DNA of 64,000 nucleotides from Streptococcus pneumoniae (GTDB taxonomy: Bacteria; Bacillota; Bacilli; Lactobacillales; Streptococcaceae): positions 497,688 to 561,687 of the forward strand of contig NZ_CKYA01000001.1 of NCBI RefSeq assembly GCF_001113365.1. Reading direction: 5' to 3'. The notes beneath the pieces are model-generated. The model saw only the letters and a program-made list of their open reading frames with translations. It was not told the origin of the DNA and ran no database searches. Within the stretch, counting starts at the first letter, position 1, and every line of letters begins with the position of its first letter. Positions 33,890-43,797 of the stretch are shown piece after piece. A program made the position numbers and the translations under genes.

Positions 33890-34387
33890 ATGGACGATAT
33901 GCAAGTCTACATTGCCAATTTAGGCAAATACAATGAGGGCGAATTAGTTGGTGCATGGTTTACCTTTCCCATTGATTTTGAGGAAGTCAAAGAGAAAATC
34001 GGCTTGAATGATGAATATGAGGAATACGCCATTCATGATTACGAGTTACCCTTTACGGTTGACGAATACACTTCTATTAGCGAACTCAATCGCCTATGGG
34101 AAATGGTATCGGAGTTGCCAGAAGAACTACAATCGGAGCTATCTGCTCTGCTCACTCATTTTTCAAGTATTGAAGAATTAAGCGAACATCAAGAAGATAT
34201 TATCATTCATTCCGATTGTGATGATATGTCTGACGTGGCACGCTACTACATTGAAGAAACGGGTGCTTTAGGCGAAGTGCCAGCCAGTCTTCAAAACTAT
34301 ATTGATTATGAATCCTATGGTCGGGATTTAGACCTTTCGGGAACGTTTATCTCAACCAATCACGGGATTTTTGAAATCGTCTATTAA
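33890..34387 (+). CDS. ardA: Anti-restriction protein ArdA (Tn916 Orf18)
   Basis: ArdA mimics B-form DNA and blocks type I restriction enzymes when the element enters a new host. The 165-residue protein is strongly acidic (many Glu/Asp stretches such as DEYEEYAIHDYE and EHQEDIIIHSDCDDMSD), as the mimic requires, with the N-terminal MQVYIANLGKYNEGELVGAWF typical of the family. The start is ATG 33890 after AAAGGACGTG. An upstream ATG at 33857 has no binding site. It is one of three possible anti-restriction genes in this window. Confidence 0.93.
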   Translation: MDDMQVYIANLGKYNEGELVGAWFTFPIDFEEVKEKIGLNDEYEEYAIHDYELPFTVDEYTSISELNRLWEMVSELPEELQSELSALLTHFSSIEELSEHQEDIIIHSDCDDMSDVARYYIEETGALGEVPASLQNYIDYESYGRDLDLSGTFISTNHGIFEIVY

Positions 34388-34473
34388 ATCTGTCGGTACA
34401 TTCTTACTGGCAGATTTTCTTGTTTACGGGGTAGTCAAAAGACTATCCCCATTTTTATGAAAGGATTGATTAC

Positions 34474-34866
34474 ATGAAGAAAATACGAAGCTATACCAGT
34501 ATCTGGTCTGTTGAGAAAGTGTTGTACTCCATCAATGACTTTAGACTTCCGTTTCCCATAACCTTTACGCAAATGACATGGTTTGTCGTGTCACTCTTTG
34601 CAGTTATGATACTTGGCAACTTGCCCCCTCTTTCTATGATAGAGGGAGCATTTCTCAAATACTTTGGGATTCCTGTGGCTTTCACATGGTTTATGTCTAC
34701 AAAAACCTTTGATGGTAAAAAGCCTTATGGATTTTTGAAGTCTGTCATTGCTTATGCACTGCGACGAAAACTGACCTATGCAGGAAAAAAAGTAACGCTT
34801 GGCAGAAACCAGCCACAAGAAGCCATTACAGCAGTTAGGAGTGAATTTTATGGCATATCCAATTAA
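34474..34866 (+). CDS. orf17: Tn916 Orf17, TcpE-like membrane protein
   Basis: A 130-residue protein with two hydrophobic helices (MTWFVVSLFAVMILGNL and YFGIPVAFTWFMS) and a basic tail. TcpE/PrgI-like proteins stabilise the VirB4 ATPase at the membrane. It overlaps the orf16 ATPase gene by 17 bases. GAAAGGATTG is upstream. It corresponds to the PrgI-like gene of the ICE, so both elements have their own version. Confidence 0.85.
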   Translation: MKKIRSYTSIWSVEKVLYSINDFRLPFPITFTQMTWFVVSLFAVMILGNLPPLSMIEGAFLKYFGIPVAFTWFMSTKTFDGKKPYGFLKSVIAYALRRKLTYAGKKVTLGRNQPQEAITAVRSEFYGISN

Positions 34867-37297
34867 ATATATTGAAAACAATCTGGTCTGGAATAAAGAT
34901 GGGGAATGTTACGCTTACTATGAGCTTGTTCCCTACAATTACTCATTTCTAAGTCCGGAACAGAAAATACAAGTACATGATTCTTTCAGACAGCTTATCG
35001 CACAAAATCGTGATGGCAAGATTCATGCTTTACAAATCAGTACAGAATCCAGCATACTTTCTGCACAAGAACGTTCCAAAAATGAAGTCACTGGAAAGCT
35101 CAAAACGGTTGCCTATGACAAAATCGACCAACAGACAGACGCTTTAATATCCATGATTGGCGAAAATCAAGTGGACTACCGTTTCTTTATCGGTTTTAAG
35201 TTGCTTCTCAACGATCAGGAGTTTTCTATGAAAAGTCTTACCGTTGAAGCAAAAAATGCTTTTACTGATTTTGTCTATGATGTGAACCATAAGCTGATGG
35301 GCGATTTTGTTAGTATGAGTAATGATGAAATCCTGCGTTTTCAGAAGATGGAAAAGCTTTTAGAAAATAAAATCTCCCGTCGTTTCAAAATCCGAAGATT
35401 AGATAAGGACGACTTCGGCTATCTGATTGAACACCTTTACGGACAGACAGGCACTGCCTATGAAGAGTATGAGTATCCTCTATCAAAGAAAAAGCTGGAA
35501 CATGAAACACTGATTAAAACCTATGACCTCATTAAGCCTACTCGCTGTCTGGTGGAAGAAAAACAGCGATATTTGAAAATCCAGCAGGAAGACGAAACCG
35601 CCTATGTAGCTTACTTTACCATCAACAGTATTGTCGGCGAACTGGACTTCCCGTCCTCTGAAATCTTCTACTACCAGCAACAGCAATTTACCTTTCCGAT
35701 TGATACGTCAATGAATGTGGAAATTGTAGCGAATCGTAAAGCCCTATCTACTGTCCGCAATAAAAAGAAAGAACTGAAAGACTTGGATAACCACGCATGG
35801 CAAAGTGATAATGAAACCAGCTCTAATGTGGCGGAAGCTCTGGAAAGTGTGAACGAGCTGGAAACCAATTTAGACCAAAGCAAGGAATCTATGTATAAGC
35901 TGTCCTATGTTGTAAGGGTATCAGCAAATGACCTTGACGAACTTAAACGTCGTTGTAATGAAGTGAAAGATTTCTATGATGATTTGAGCGTGAAACTGGT
36001 ACGACCTTTTGGGGATATGCTGGGCTTACATGAAGAATTTTTACCTGCCAGCAAAAGATATATGAATGACTATATTCAATACGTGACCTCTGATTTCCTC
36101 GCTGGTTTAGGTTTTGGTGCTACTCAAATGCTGGGTGAAAATGAGGGGATTTATGTTGGCTACAGCTTAGATACTGGACGCAATGTCTATCTGAAACCTG
36201 CTCTTGCCAGTCAAGGGGTTAAGGGTTCAGTAACCAATGCGTTAGCGTCTGCCTTTGTCGGTTCGCTGGGTGGTGGTAAATCCTTTGCGAATAACCTTAT
36301 CGTCTATTATGCAGTGCTTTATGGGGCACAAGCAGTGATTGTAGACCCAAAAGCAGAACGTGGCAGATGGAAAGAAACCTTGCCAGAGATTTCCCATGAA
36401 ATCAATATCGTCAATCTGACTTCTGATGAGAAAAACAAAGGCTTACTTGACCCTTATGTAATTATGAAAAATACCAAAGATTCTGAATCACTGGCTATTG
36501 ATATTTTGACATTCCTTACGGGGATTTCCTCTCGTGATGGGGAACGCTTCCCAATCCTTAGAAAAGCCATTCGTGCAGTAACCAATAGTGAAGTGCGAGG
36601 GTTGATGAAAGTGATTGAAGAATTACGGGTTGAGAATACGCCACTAAGTACCAGCATAGCCGACCATATCGAAAGTTTTACAGACTATGACTTTGCCCAT
36701 CTGCTTTTTAGTGATGGTTATGTAGAGCAGTCTATCAGCCTTGAAAAACAACTGAACATTATACAGGTTGCCGACTTGGTACTTCCTGACAAGGAAACTT
36801 CCTTTGAGGAATATACCACAATGGAGTTACTATCGGTAGCAATGCTGATTGTCATTAGTACCTTTGCGTTGGACTTTATCCATACAGACCGAAGTATTTT
36901 CAAGATTGTAGACTTAGACGAAGCATGGAGCTTCTTACAGGTGGCACAAGGGAAAACACTATCTATGAAGCTGGTTCGTGCTGGTCGTGCTATGAACGCT
37001 GGGGTATATTTCGTGACCCAAAATACAGATGACCTCTTAGATGAAAAACTGAAAAATAACCTCGGCTTAAAATTTGCCTTTCGTTCCACTGACCTTAACG
37101 AGATTAAAAAAACCCTTGCCTTTTTTGGTGTAGACCCAGAGGACGAAAACAATCAGAAGCGATTGCGTGATTTGGAAAACGGGCAATGCCTTATCAGTGA
37201 TTTATATGGTCGTGTCGGTGTGATACAGTTCCACCCTGTATTTGAAGAACTGCTCCATGCCTTTGATACCAGACCACCTGTGCGAAAAGAGGTGTAA
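34850..37297 (+). CDS. orf16: Tn916 Orf16, VirB4-type secretion ATPase
   Basis: An 815-residue ATPase, matching Tn916 in length, starting MAYPIKYIENNLVWN at 34850. The frame opens earlier but overlaps orf17. Walker A is GSLGGGKS near residue 471, AVIVDPKAERG follows, and Walker B is FKIVDLDEAWSFL. The VYFVTQNTDDLLDEKLKNN motif is typical of Tn916/ICEBs1 ConE-like proteins. It is distinct in sequence from the VirB4-like ATPase of the ICE. Confidence 0.93.
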   Translation: MAYPIKYIENNLVWNKDGECYAYYELVPYNYSFLSPEQKIQVHDSFRQLIAQNRDGKIHALQISTESSILSAQERSKNEVTGKLKTVAYDKIDQQTDALISMIGENQVDYRFFIGFKLLLNDQEFSMKSLTVEAKNAFTDFVYDVNHKLMGDFVSMSNDEILRFQKMEKLLENKISRRFKIRRLDKDDFGYLIEHLYGQTGTAYEEYEYPLSKKKLEHETLIKTYDLIKPTRCLVEEKQRYLKIQQEDETAYVAYFTINSIVGELDFPSSEIFYYQQQQFTFPIDTSMNVEIVANRKALSTVRNKKKELKDLDNHAWQSDNETSSNVAEALESVNELETNLDQSKESMYKLSYVVRVSANDLDELKRRCNEVKDFYDDLSVKLVRPFGDMLGLHEEFLPASKRYMNDYIQYVTSDFLAGLGFGATQMLGENEGIYVGYSLDTGRNVYLKPALASQGVKGSVTNALASAFVGSLGGGKSFANNLIVYYAVLYGAQAVIVDPKAERGRWKETLPEISHEINIVNLTSDEKNKGLLDPYVIMKNTKDSESLAIDILTFLTGISSRDGERFPILRKAIRAVTNSEVRGLMKVIEELRVENTPLSTSIADHIESFTDYDFAHLLFSDGYVEQSISLEKQLNIIQVADLVLPDKETSFEEYTTMELLSVAMLIVISTFALDFIHTDRSIFKIVDLDEAWSFLQVAQGKTLSMKLVRAGRAMNAGVYFVTQNTDDLLDEKLKNNLGLKFAFRSTDLNEIKKTLAFFGVDPEDENNQKRLRDLENGQCLISDLYGRVGVIQFHPVFEELLHAFDTRPPVRKEV

Positions 37298-37299
37298 AT

Positions 37300-39477
37300 G
37301 TGAAACCATCAATATTAAACAGAATAAAATCAAACTGGACGCTGAAACGTCTAGGTAAAGTGGCAATGACAGTGGCTTTCACACTTGTGATTGCCATTTT
37401 TCTTTTAGCCATGCTGGGAACGGTGGTTCAAGCTGCGGGCTTGGTAGATGATACGGTCAATGTGGCAAATGAATACAGCCGATACCCACTTGAAAACTAT
37501 CAACTGGATTTTTATGTGGATAATAGCTGGGGCTGGCTACCGTGGAACTGGTCGGACGGAATTGGAAAACAAGTCATGTATGGACTATATGCCATTACCA
37601 ATTTTATTTGGACAATCAGTCTTTATGTTTCCAATGCGACGGGTTACTTAGTACAGGAAGCCTATTCCTTAGACTTCATTTCCGCTACAGCAGATTCCAT
37701 TGGCAAGAATATGCAGATCCTTGCAGGGGTTACGCCTAGTGGACTATCAACAGAGGGTTTCTATGTTGGATTCCTTTTACTCTTGATTTTGGTTCTTGGG
37801 GTTTATGTTGCCTATACAGGACTGATAAAGAGAGAAACCACAAAGGCAATTCATGCCCTCATGAATTTTGTGCTGGTTTTTATCCTATCGGCTTCCTTTA
37901 TTGCCTATGCTCCCGATTATATTAAGAAAATCAATGACTTTTCATCAGACATCAGCAACGCTAGTTTGTCACTGGGTACAAAAATTGTCATGCCCCATTC
38001 AGATAGTCAAGGCAAGGACAGTGTGGACTTGATACGTGACAGCCTATTTTCCATACAGGTTCAGCAACCGTGGCTACTGCTTCAATATAACAGTTCAGAC
38101 ATTGAAAGTATTGGTATTGACCGTGTGGAAAGCCTGCTCTCAACCAGTCCAGATTCCAACAATGGGGAAGACAGAGAAAAAATTGTTGCGGAAGAAATTG
38201 AAGATAGAAGCAATACCAATATGACGATTACAAAGACGATTAACCGTTTAGGTACAGTCTTCTTCCTATTTGTCTTCAATATTGGGATTTCCATATTTGT
38301 ATTCCTATTAACAGGAATCATGATTTTCTCGCAGGTACTTTTTATCATCTATGCTATGTTTCTGCCTGTGAGCTTTATTTTAAGCATGATTCCATCATTT
38401 GATGGTATGTCAAAACGAGCCATAACAAAGCTCTTTAATACCATTTTGACACGAGCTGGAATCACATTGATTATTACGACAGCATTTAGTATTTCAACCA
38501 TGCTCTATACCTTATCGGCTGGTTATCCGTTCTTTTTGATTGCTTTTCTACAGATTGTGACCTTTGCAGGAATCTACTTCAAGCTGGGCGATTTAATGAG
38601 TATGTTTTCTCTACAGAGTAACGATTCTCAAAGTGTGGGAAGTCGTGTGATGAGAAAACCTCGTATGCTTATGCACGCTCACATGCACCGTCTACAGCGG
38701 AAACTTGGACGTTCCATGACTACTCTAGGGGCTGGGTCTGCCATTGTTACAGGTAAAAAAGGACAGTCGGGTTCGGGGAGTTCTGCAAGGACACAAGCAG
38801 ATCACTCCCGACCAGACGGAAAGGAAAAATCAACACTTGGAAAACGTATCGGTCAAACCATCGGTACAGTAGCTGATACCAAAGACAGAATGGTAGACAC
38901 TGCTAGTGGTTTGAAAGAACAGGTTAAAGATTTGCCGACCAATGCAAGATATGCAGTATATCAAGGAAAATCCAAAGTAAAAGAGAATGTCCGTGATTTA
39001 ACCAGTAGTATTTCTCAAACCAAAGCGGACAGAGCCAGTGGACGCAAGGAACAGCAGGAACAAAGGCGAAAAACCATTGCGAAGCGTCGCTCTGAAATGG
39101 AACAGGTCAAACAGAAAAAACAGCCTGCTTCTTCTGTTCATGAAAGACCGACTACAAGACAAGAACAATATCATGATGAACAGACCTCAAAACAGTCTAA
39201 TATTCAGACTTCATATAAGGAATCTCAACAAGCCAAACAAGAGCGTCCAGCAGTTAAGTCCGATTTTTCAAGTCCAAAAGTGGAACGCCAAGGCAATACC
39301 GTTCAAGAAAAAACCGTTCAAAAGCCAGCAACTTCAACCACTACAGCAGATAGAACTTCACAACGTCCAATCACAAAAGAACGTCCGTCTACTGTTCAAA
39401 GAGTACCACTACAAAATACAAGAAGTAGACCACCAATCAAAACCGCCACCATTAAGAAAGTCGGTAAGAAACCATGA
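37300..39477 (+). CDS. orf15: Tn916 Orf15, VirB6/TcpH-like membrane protein
   Basis: A 725-residue channel protein starting at GTG 37300, two bases after orf16. It has an N-terminal helix (VAMTVAFTLVIAIFLLAMLG), about six more hydrophobic segments between residues 160 and 440, and a long hydrophilic Lys/Gln/Arg-rich tail of about 270 residues. The layout is that of VirB6-like proteins with a disordered cytoplasmic end. ATGA at the 3' end overlaps the Orf14 start, so the genes are coupled. Confidence 0.88.
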   Translation: MKPSILNRIKSNWTLKRLGKVAMTVAFTLVIAIFLLAMLGTVVQAAGLVDDTVNVANEYSRYPLENYQLDFYVDNSWGWLPWNWSDGIGKQVMYGLYAITNFIWTISLYVSNATGYLVQEAYSLDFISATADSIGKNMQILAGVTPSGLSTEGFYVGFLLLLILVLGVYVAYTGLIKRETTKAIHALMNFVLVFILSASFIAYAPDYIKKINDFSSDISNASLSLGTKIVMPHSDSQGKDSVDLIRDSLFSIQVQQPWLLLQYNSSDIESIGIDRVESLLSTSPDSNNGEDREKIVAEEIEDRSNTNMTITKTINRLGTVFFLFVFNIGISIFVFLLTGIMIFSQVLFIIYAMFLPVSFILSMIPSFDGMSKRAITKLFNTILTRAGITLIITTAFSISTMLYTLSAGYPFFLIAFLQIVTFAGIYFKLGDLMSMFSLQSNDSQSVGSRVMRKPRMLMHAHMHRLQRKLGRSMTTLGAGSAIVTGKKGQSGSGSSARTQADHSRPDGKEKSTLGKRIGQTIGTVADTKDRMVDTASGLKEQVKDLPTNARYAVYQGKSKVKENVRDLTSSISQTKADRASGRKEQQEQRRKTIAKRRSEMEQVKQKKQPASSVHERPTTRQEQYHDEQTSKQSNIQTSYKESQQAKQERPAVKSDFSSPKVERQGNTVQEKTVQKPATSTTTADRTSQRPITKERPSTVQRVPLQNTRSRPPIKTATIKKVGKKP

Positions 39478-40475
39478 AGTTGAAAACTTTAGTGATTGGT
39501 GGTTCTGGATTATTCTTGATGGTCTTCTCACTGCTTCTGTTTGTTGCCATTTTATTTTCAGATGAACAGGACAGCGGAATTTCCAATATTCATTATGGAG
39601 GTGTGAATGTTTCCGCAGAAGTGCTGGCTCATAAGCCTATGGTAGAAAAATATGCCAAAGAATATGGCGTTGAAGAATATGTCAACATACTTCTTGCGAT
39701 TATACAGGTGGAATCGGGCGGTACTGCGGAAGATGTTATGCAGTCCTCGGAATCCCTCGGTCTTCCACCTAATTCATTGAGTACAGAAGAATCCATTAAG
39801 CAAGGTGTGAAGTATTTCAGTGAATTATTAGCCAGTAGCGAAAGGCTCAGTGTAGATTTAGAATCGGTTATCCAGTCCTACAATTATGGTGGTGGTTTCT
39901 TAGGGTATGTGGCTAATCGTGGAAATAAATATACCTTTGAACTGGCTCAAAGTTTCTCAAAAGAGTATTCAGGTGGCGAAAAAGTGTCTTACCCCAATCC
40001 CATAGCCATACCTATCAATGGGGGCTGGCGATACAACTATGGCAATATGTTTTATGTGCAACTGGTAACGCAGTATCTTGTCACAACAGAGTTTGATGAT
40101 GATACGGTACAAGCCATCATGGACGAAGCACTGAAATATGAGGGCTGGCGATACGTTTACGGTGGAGCTTCCCCGACTACTTCTTTTGATTGTAGCGGAC
40201 TGACACAATGGACGTATGGAAAAGCTGGAATTAACTTACCACGAACCGCACAACAGCAATATGATGTGACCCAGCATATCCCACTATCGGAAGCACAAGC
40301 TGGCGATTTGGTTTTCTTTCATTCTACCTATAACGCTGGCTCTTATATTACTCATGTTGGGATATACCTTGGCAATAACCGTATGTTTCATGCAGGCGAC
40401 CCAATCGGTTATGCCGACTTAACAAGCCCCTACTGGCAACAGCATTTAGTGGGAGCAGGACGAATCAAACAATGA
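39474..40475 (+). CDS. orf14: Tn916 Orf14, lysozyme-like and NlpC/P60 peptidoglycan hydrolase
   Basis: A 333-residue bifunctional hydrolase (CwlT type) that opens the cell wall for DNA transfer. It has an N-terminal anchor (LVIGGSGLFLMVFSLLLFVAIL) and a lysozyme-like domain with ILLAIIQVESGG (Glu). The C-terminal NlpC/P60 domain has Cys in SFDCSGLTQWTYGKAG and His in THVGIYLGNNRMFHAGD. It starts inside orf15 and overlaps orf13. It is the counterpart of the ICE's CHAP hydrolase. Confidence 0.92.
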   Translation: MKLKTLVIGGSGLFLMVFSLLLFVAILFSDEQDSGISNIHYGGVNVSAEVLAHKPMVEKYAKEYGVEEYVNILLAIIQVESGGTAEDVMQSSESLGLPPNSLSTEESIKQGVKYFSELLASSERLSVDLESVIQSYNYGGGFLGYVANRGNKYTFELAQSFSKEYSGGEKVSYPNPIAIPINGGWRYNYGNMFYVQLVTQYLVTTEFDDDTVQAIMDEALKYEGWRYVYGGASPTTSFDCSGLTQWTYGKAGINLPRTAQQQYDVTQHIPLSEAQAGDLVFFHSTYNAGSYITHVGIYLGNNRMFHAGDPIGYADLTSPYWQQHLVGAGRIKQ

Positions 40476-41404
40476 GAAAGGAAGATTTAATGATGAAATT
40501 TAGAAAAAATCAGAATAAAGAAAAACAGATACCAAAGGAAAAGAAACCTCGTGTCTATAAGGTCAATCCTCATAAAAAGGTTGTGATTGCCTTGTGGGTA
40601 CTTTTAGGGCTTAGTTTCAGCTTTGCGATATTCAAGCACTTTACAGCTATAGATACTCATACTATTCACGAAACAACTATCATAGAAAAGGAATACGTTG
40701 ATACTCATCATGTAGAAAATTTTGTAGAGAACTTTGCGAAAGTCTACTATTCATGGGAGCAATCCGATAAGTCCATTGATAATCGAATGGAAAGTCTAAA
40801 AGGCTATCTGACAGATGAACTTCAAGCTCTCAATGTTGATACAGTACGCAAAGATATTCCTGTATCGTCTTCTGTAAGAGGATTTCAGATATGGACGGTA
40901 GAGCCAACTGGCGACAATGAGTTTAATGTAACCTACAGTGTAGACCAGCTCATTACAGAGGGAGAAAATACAAAGACCGTCCACTCTGCTTATATAGTGA
41001 GTGTCTATGTAGATGGTTCTGGAAATATGGTACTGGTTAAGAATCCGACCATTACCAACATACCTAAGAAATCAAGTTATAAACCAAAAGCCATTGAAAG
41101 TGAGGGGACGGTTGATTCCATTACAACCAATGAAATCAATGAGTTTTTAACGACGTTCTTCAAGCTCTATCCTACAGCGACAGCCAGTGAACTTTCCTAC
41201 TATGTGAATGACGGGATATTAAAACCAATCGGAAAAGAGTACATCTTTCAAGAACTGGTAAATCCTATTCACAATCGTAAGGATAATCAAGTCACGGTAT
41301 CGCTGACAGTGGAGTATATCGACCAGCAGACCAAAGCAACGCAGGTATCTCAATTTGATTTGGTACTTGAAAAGAACGGGAGTAATTGGAAGATTATAGA
41401 ATAA
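40472..41404 (+). CDS. orf13: Tn916 Orf13, TcpC-like conjugation protein
   Basis: A 310-residue protein with an N-terminal helix (KKVVIALWVLLGLSFSFAIF) and a large outside domain made of two NTF2-like repeats, the TcpC/VirB8-like pattern. It starts at ATG 40472 overlapping orf14 by four bases. The same fold type may occur in the ICE protein at 61194. It is the last gene of the Tn916 transfer operon before tet(M). Confidence 0.85.
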   Translation: MRKEDLMMKFRKNQNKEKQIPKEKKPRVYKVNPHKKVVIALWVLLGLSFSFAIFKHFTAIDTHTIHETTIIEKEYVDTHHVENFVENFAKVYYSWEQSDKSIDNRMESLKGYLTDELQALNVDTVRKDIPVSSSVRGFQIWTVEPTGDNEFNVTYSVDQLITEGENTKTVHSAYIVSVYVDGSGNMVLVKNPTITNIPKKSSYKPKAIESEGTVDSITTNEINEFLTTFFKLYPTATASELSYYVNDGILKPIGKEYIFQELVNPIHNRKDNQVTVSLTVEYIDQQTKATQVSQFDLVLEKNGSNWKIIE

Positions 41405-41473
41405 CAAATATTGGTACATTATTACAGCTATTTTGTAATCACGTACTCTCTTTGATAAAAAATTGGAGATTCC

Positions 41474-41747
41474 TTGACAAATATGCTCTTACGTGCTATT
41501 ATTTAAGTATCTATTTAAAAGGAGTTAATAAATATGCGGCAAGGTATTCTTAAATAAACTGTCAATTTGATAGTGGGAACAAATAATTGGATGTCCTTTT
41601 TTAGGAGGGCTTAGTTTTTTGTACCCAGTTTAAGAATACCTTTATCATGTGATTCTAAAGTATCCGGAGAATATCTGTATGCTTTGTATGCCTATGGTTA
41701 TGCATAAAAATCCCAGTGATAAGAGTATTTATCACTGGGATTTTTAT
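41474..41747 (+). promoter_or_regulatory. tet(M) promoter and attenuator
   Basis: TTGACA (41474-41479) and TATTAT (41497-41502) are 17 bases apart. Inverted sequences GGTATTCTTAAA (near 41551) and TTTAAGAATACC (near 41630) pair at long range. A strong hairpin (AAAATCCCAGTGATA / TATCACTGGGATTTTT, 41706-41747) can stop transcription inside orf12. This is the usual Tn916 tet(M) attenuation arrangement. Confidence 0.85.
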
Positions 41748-41765
41748 GCCCTTTTGGGCTTTTGA
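41679..41765 (+). CDS. orf12: Orf12, tet(M) leader peptide
   Basis: A 28-residue leader (MLCMPMVMHKNPSDKSIYHW...) whose coding sequence contains the terminator hairpin. In Tn916 its translation, slowed by tetracycline, is thought to let polymerase pass into tet(M). The reading frame is intact and ends 15 bases before the tet(M) start. Confidence 0.8.
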   Translation: MLCMPMVMHKNPSDKSIYHWDFYALLGF

Positions 41766-41780
41766 ATGGAGGAAAATCAC

Positions 41781-43700
41781 ATGAAAATTATTAATATTGG
41801 AGTTTTAGCTCATGTTGATGCAGGAAAAACTACCTTAACAGAAAGCTTATTATATAACAGTGGAGCGATTACAGAATTAGGAAGCGTGGACAAAGGTACA
41901 ACGAGGACGGATAATACGCTTTTAGAACGTCAGAGAGGAATTACAATTCAGACAGGAATAACCTCTTTTCAGTGGGAAAATACGAAGGTGAACATCATAG
42001 ACACGCCAGGACATATGGATTTCTTAGCAGAAGTATATCGTTCATTATCAGTTTTAGATGGGGCAATTCTACTGATTTCTGCAAAAGATGGCGTACAAGC
42101 ACAAACTCGTATATTATTTCATGCACTTAGGAAAATGGGGATTCCCACAATCTTTTTTATCAATAAGATTGACCAAAATGGAATTGATTTATCAACGGTT
42201 TATCAGGATATTAAAGAGAAACTTTCTGCCGAAATTGTAATCAAACAGAAGGTAGAACTGTATCCTAATATGTGTGTGACGAACTTTACCGAATCTGAAC
42301 AATGGGATACGGTAATAGAGGGAAACGATGACCTTTTAGAGAAATATATGTCCGGTAAATCATTAGAAGCATTGGAACTCGAACAAGAGGAAATCAGAAG
42401 ATTTCAGAATTGCTCCTTGTACCCTGTTTATCATGGAAGCGCAAAAAGCAACATAGGGATTGAGCAGCTTATAGAAGTGATAACGAATAAATTTTATTCA
42501 TCAACATACAGAAAGAAGTCTGAACTTTGCGGAAATGTCTTCAAAATTGAATATTCGGAAGAAAGACAACGTCTTGCATATGTACGCCTTTATGGCGGAA
42601 TCCTGCATTTGCGGGATTCGGTTAGAATATCGGAAAAGGAAAAAATAAAAATTACAGAAATGTATACTTCAATAAATGGTGAATTATGTAAAATTGATAA
42701 GGCTTATTCCGGGGAAATTGTTATTTTGCAAAATGAGTTTTTGAAGCTAAATAGTGTTCTTGGAGATACAAAGCTATTGCCACAGAGAGAGAGAATTGAA
42801 AATCCGCTCCCTCTGCTGCAAACAACTGTTGAACCGAGCAAACCTCAACAAAGGGAAATGTTACTTGATGCCCTTTTAGAAATCTCCGACAGTGACCCGC
42901 TTCTACGATATTACGTGGATTCTACGACACATGAAATTATACTTTCTTTCTTAGGGAAAGTACAAATGGAAGTGATTAGTGCACTGTTGCAAGAAAAGTA
43001 TCATGTGGAGATAGAACTAAAAGAGCCTACAGTCATTTATATGGAGAGACCGTTAAAAAATGCAGAATATACCATTCACATCGAAGTGCCGCCAAATCCT
43101 TTCTGGGCTTCCATTGGTTTATCTGTATCACCGCTTCCGTTGGGAAGTGGAATGCAGTATGAGAGCTCGGTTTCTCTTGGATACTTAAATCAATCATTTC
43201 AAAATGCAGTTATGGAAGGGATACGCTATGGTTGCGAACAAGGATTATATGGTTGGAATGTGACGGATTGTAAAATCTGTTTTAAGTATGGCTTATACTA
43301 TAGCCCTGTTAGTACCCCAGCAGATTTTCGGATGCTTGCTCCTATTGTATTGGAACAAGTCTTAAAAAAAGCTGGAACAGAATTGTTAGAGCCATATCTT
43401 AGTTTTAAAATTTATGCGCCACAGGAATATCTTTCACGAGCATACAACGATGCTCCTAAATATTGTGCGAACATCGTAGACACTCAATTGAAAAATAATG
43501 AGGTCATTCTTAGTGGAGAAATCCCTGCTCGGTGTATTCAAGAATATCGTAGTGATTTAACTTTCTTTACAAATGGACGTAGTGTTTGTTTAACAGAGTT
43601 AAAAGGGTACCATGTTACTACCGGTGAACCTGTTTGCCAGCCCCGTCGTCCAAATAGTCGGATAGATAAAGTACGATATATGTTCAATAAAATAACTTAG
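41781..43700 (+). CDS. tet(M): Tetracycline resistance ribosomal protection protein Tet(M)
   Basis: A 639-residue GTPase that removes tetracycline from the ribosome. It starts MKIINIGVLAHVDAGKTTL (P-loop near residue 10-17), with DTPGHMDFLAEV (G3) and NKIDQNG (G4) and EF-G-like later domains. The true start is 41781. A frame from 41766 adds five residues (MEENH) and lies over the ribosome binding site GGAGGAAAA. Full length with no internal stop, so it should be functional. Expression is set by the upstream attenuator. Confidence 0.98.
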   Translation: MKIINIGVLAHVDAGKTTLTESLLYNSGAITELGSVDKGTTRTDNTLLERQRGITIQTGITSFQWENTKVNIIDTPGHMDFLAEVYRSLSVLDGAILLISAKDGVQAQTRILFHALRKMGIPTIFFINKIDQNGIDLSTVYQDIKEKLSAEIVIKQKVELYPNMCVTNFTESEQWDTVIEGNDDLLEKYMSGKSLEALELEQEEIRRFQNCSLYPVYHGSAKSNIGIEQLIEVITNKFYSSTYRKKSELCGNVFKIEYSEERQRLAYVRLYGGILHLRDSVRISEKEKIKITEMYTSINGELCKIDKAYSGEIVILQNEFLKLNSVLGDTKLLPQRERIENPLPLLQTTVEPSKPQQREMLLDALLEISDSDPLLRYYVDSTTHEIILSFLGKVQMEVISALLQEKYHVEIELKEPTVIYMERPLKNAEYTIHIEVPPNPFWASIGLSVSPLPLGSGMQYESSVSLGYLNQSFQNAVMEGIRYGCEQGLYGWNVTDCKICFKYGLYYSPVSTPADFRMLAPIVLEQVLKKAGTELLEPYLSFKIYAPQEYLSRAYNDAPKYCANIVDTQLKNNEVILSGEIPARCIQEYRSDLTFFTNGRSVCLTELKGYHVTTGEPVCQPRRPNSRIDKVRYMFNKIT

Positions 43701-43797
43701 TGTATTTTATGTTGTTATATAAATATGGTTTCTTGTTAAATAAGATGAAATATTTTTTAATAAAGATTTGAATTAAAGTGTAAAGGAGGAGATAGTT

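Noticed and set aside
41535..41559. Seven-codon frame MRQGILK near the tet(M) promoter
   Set aside because: It could be translated, but the known leader Orf12 (41679-41765) contains the attenuator. No evidence supports a separate function.
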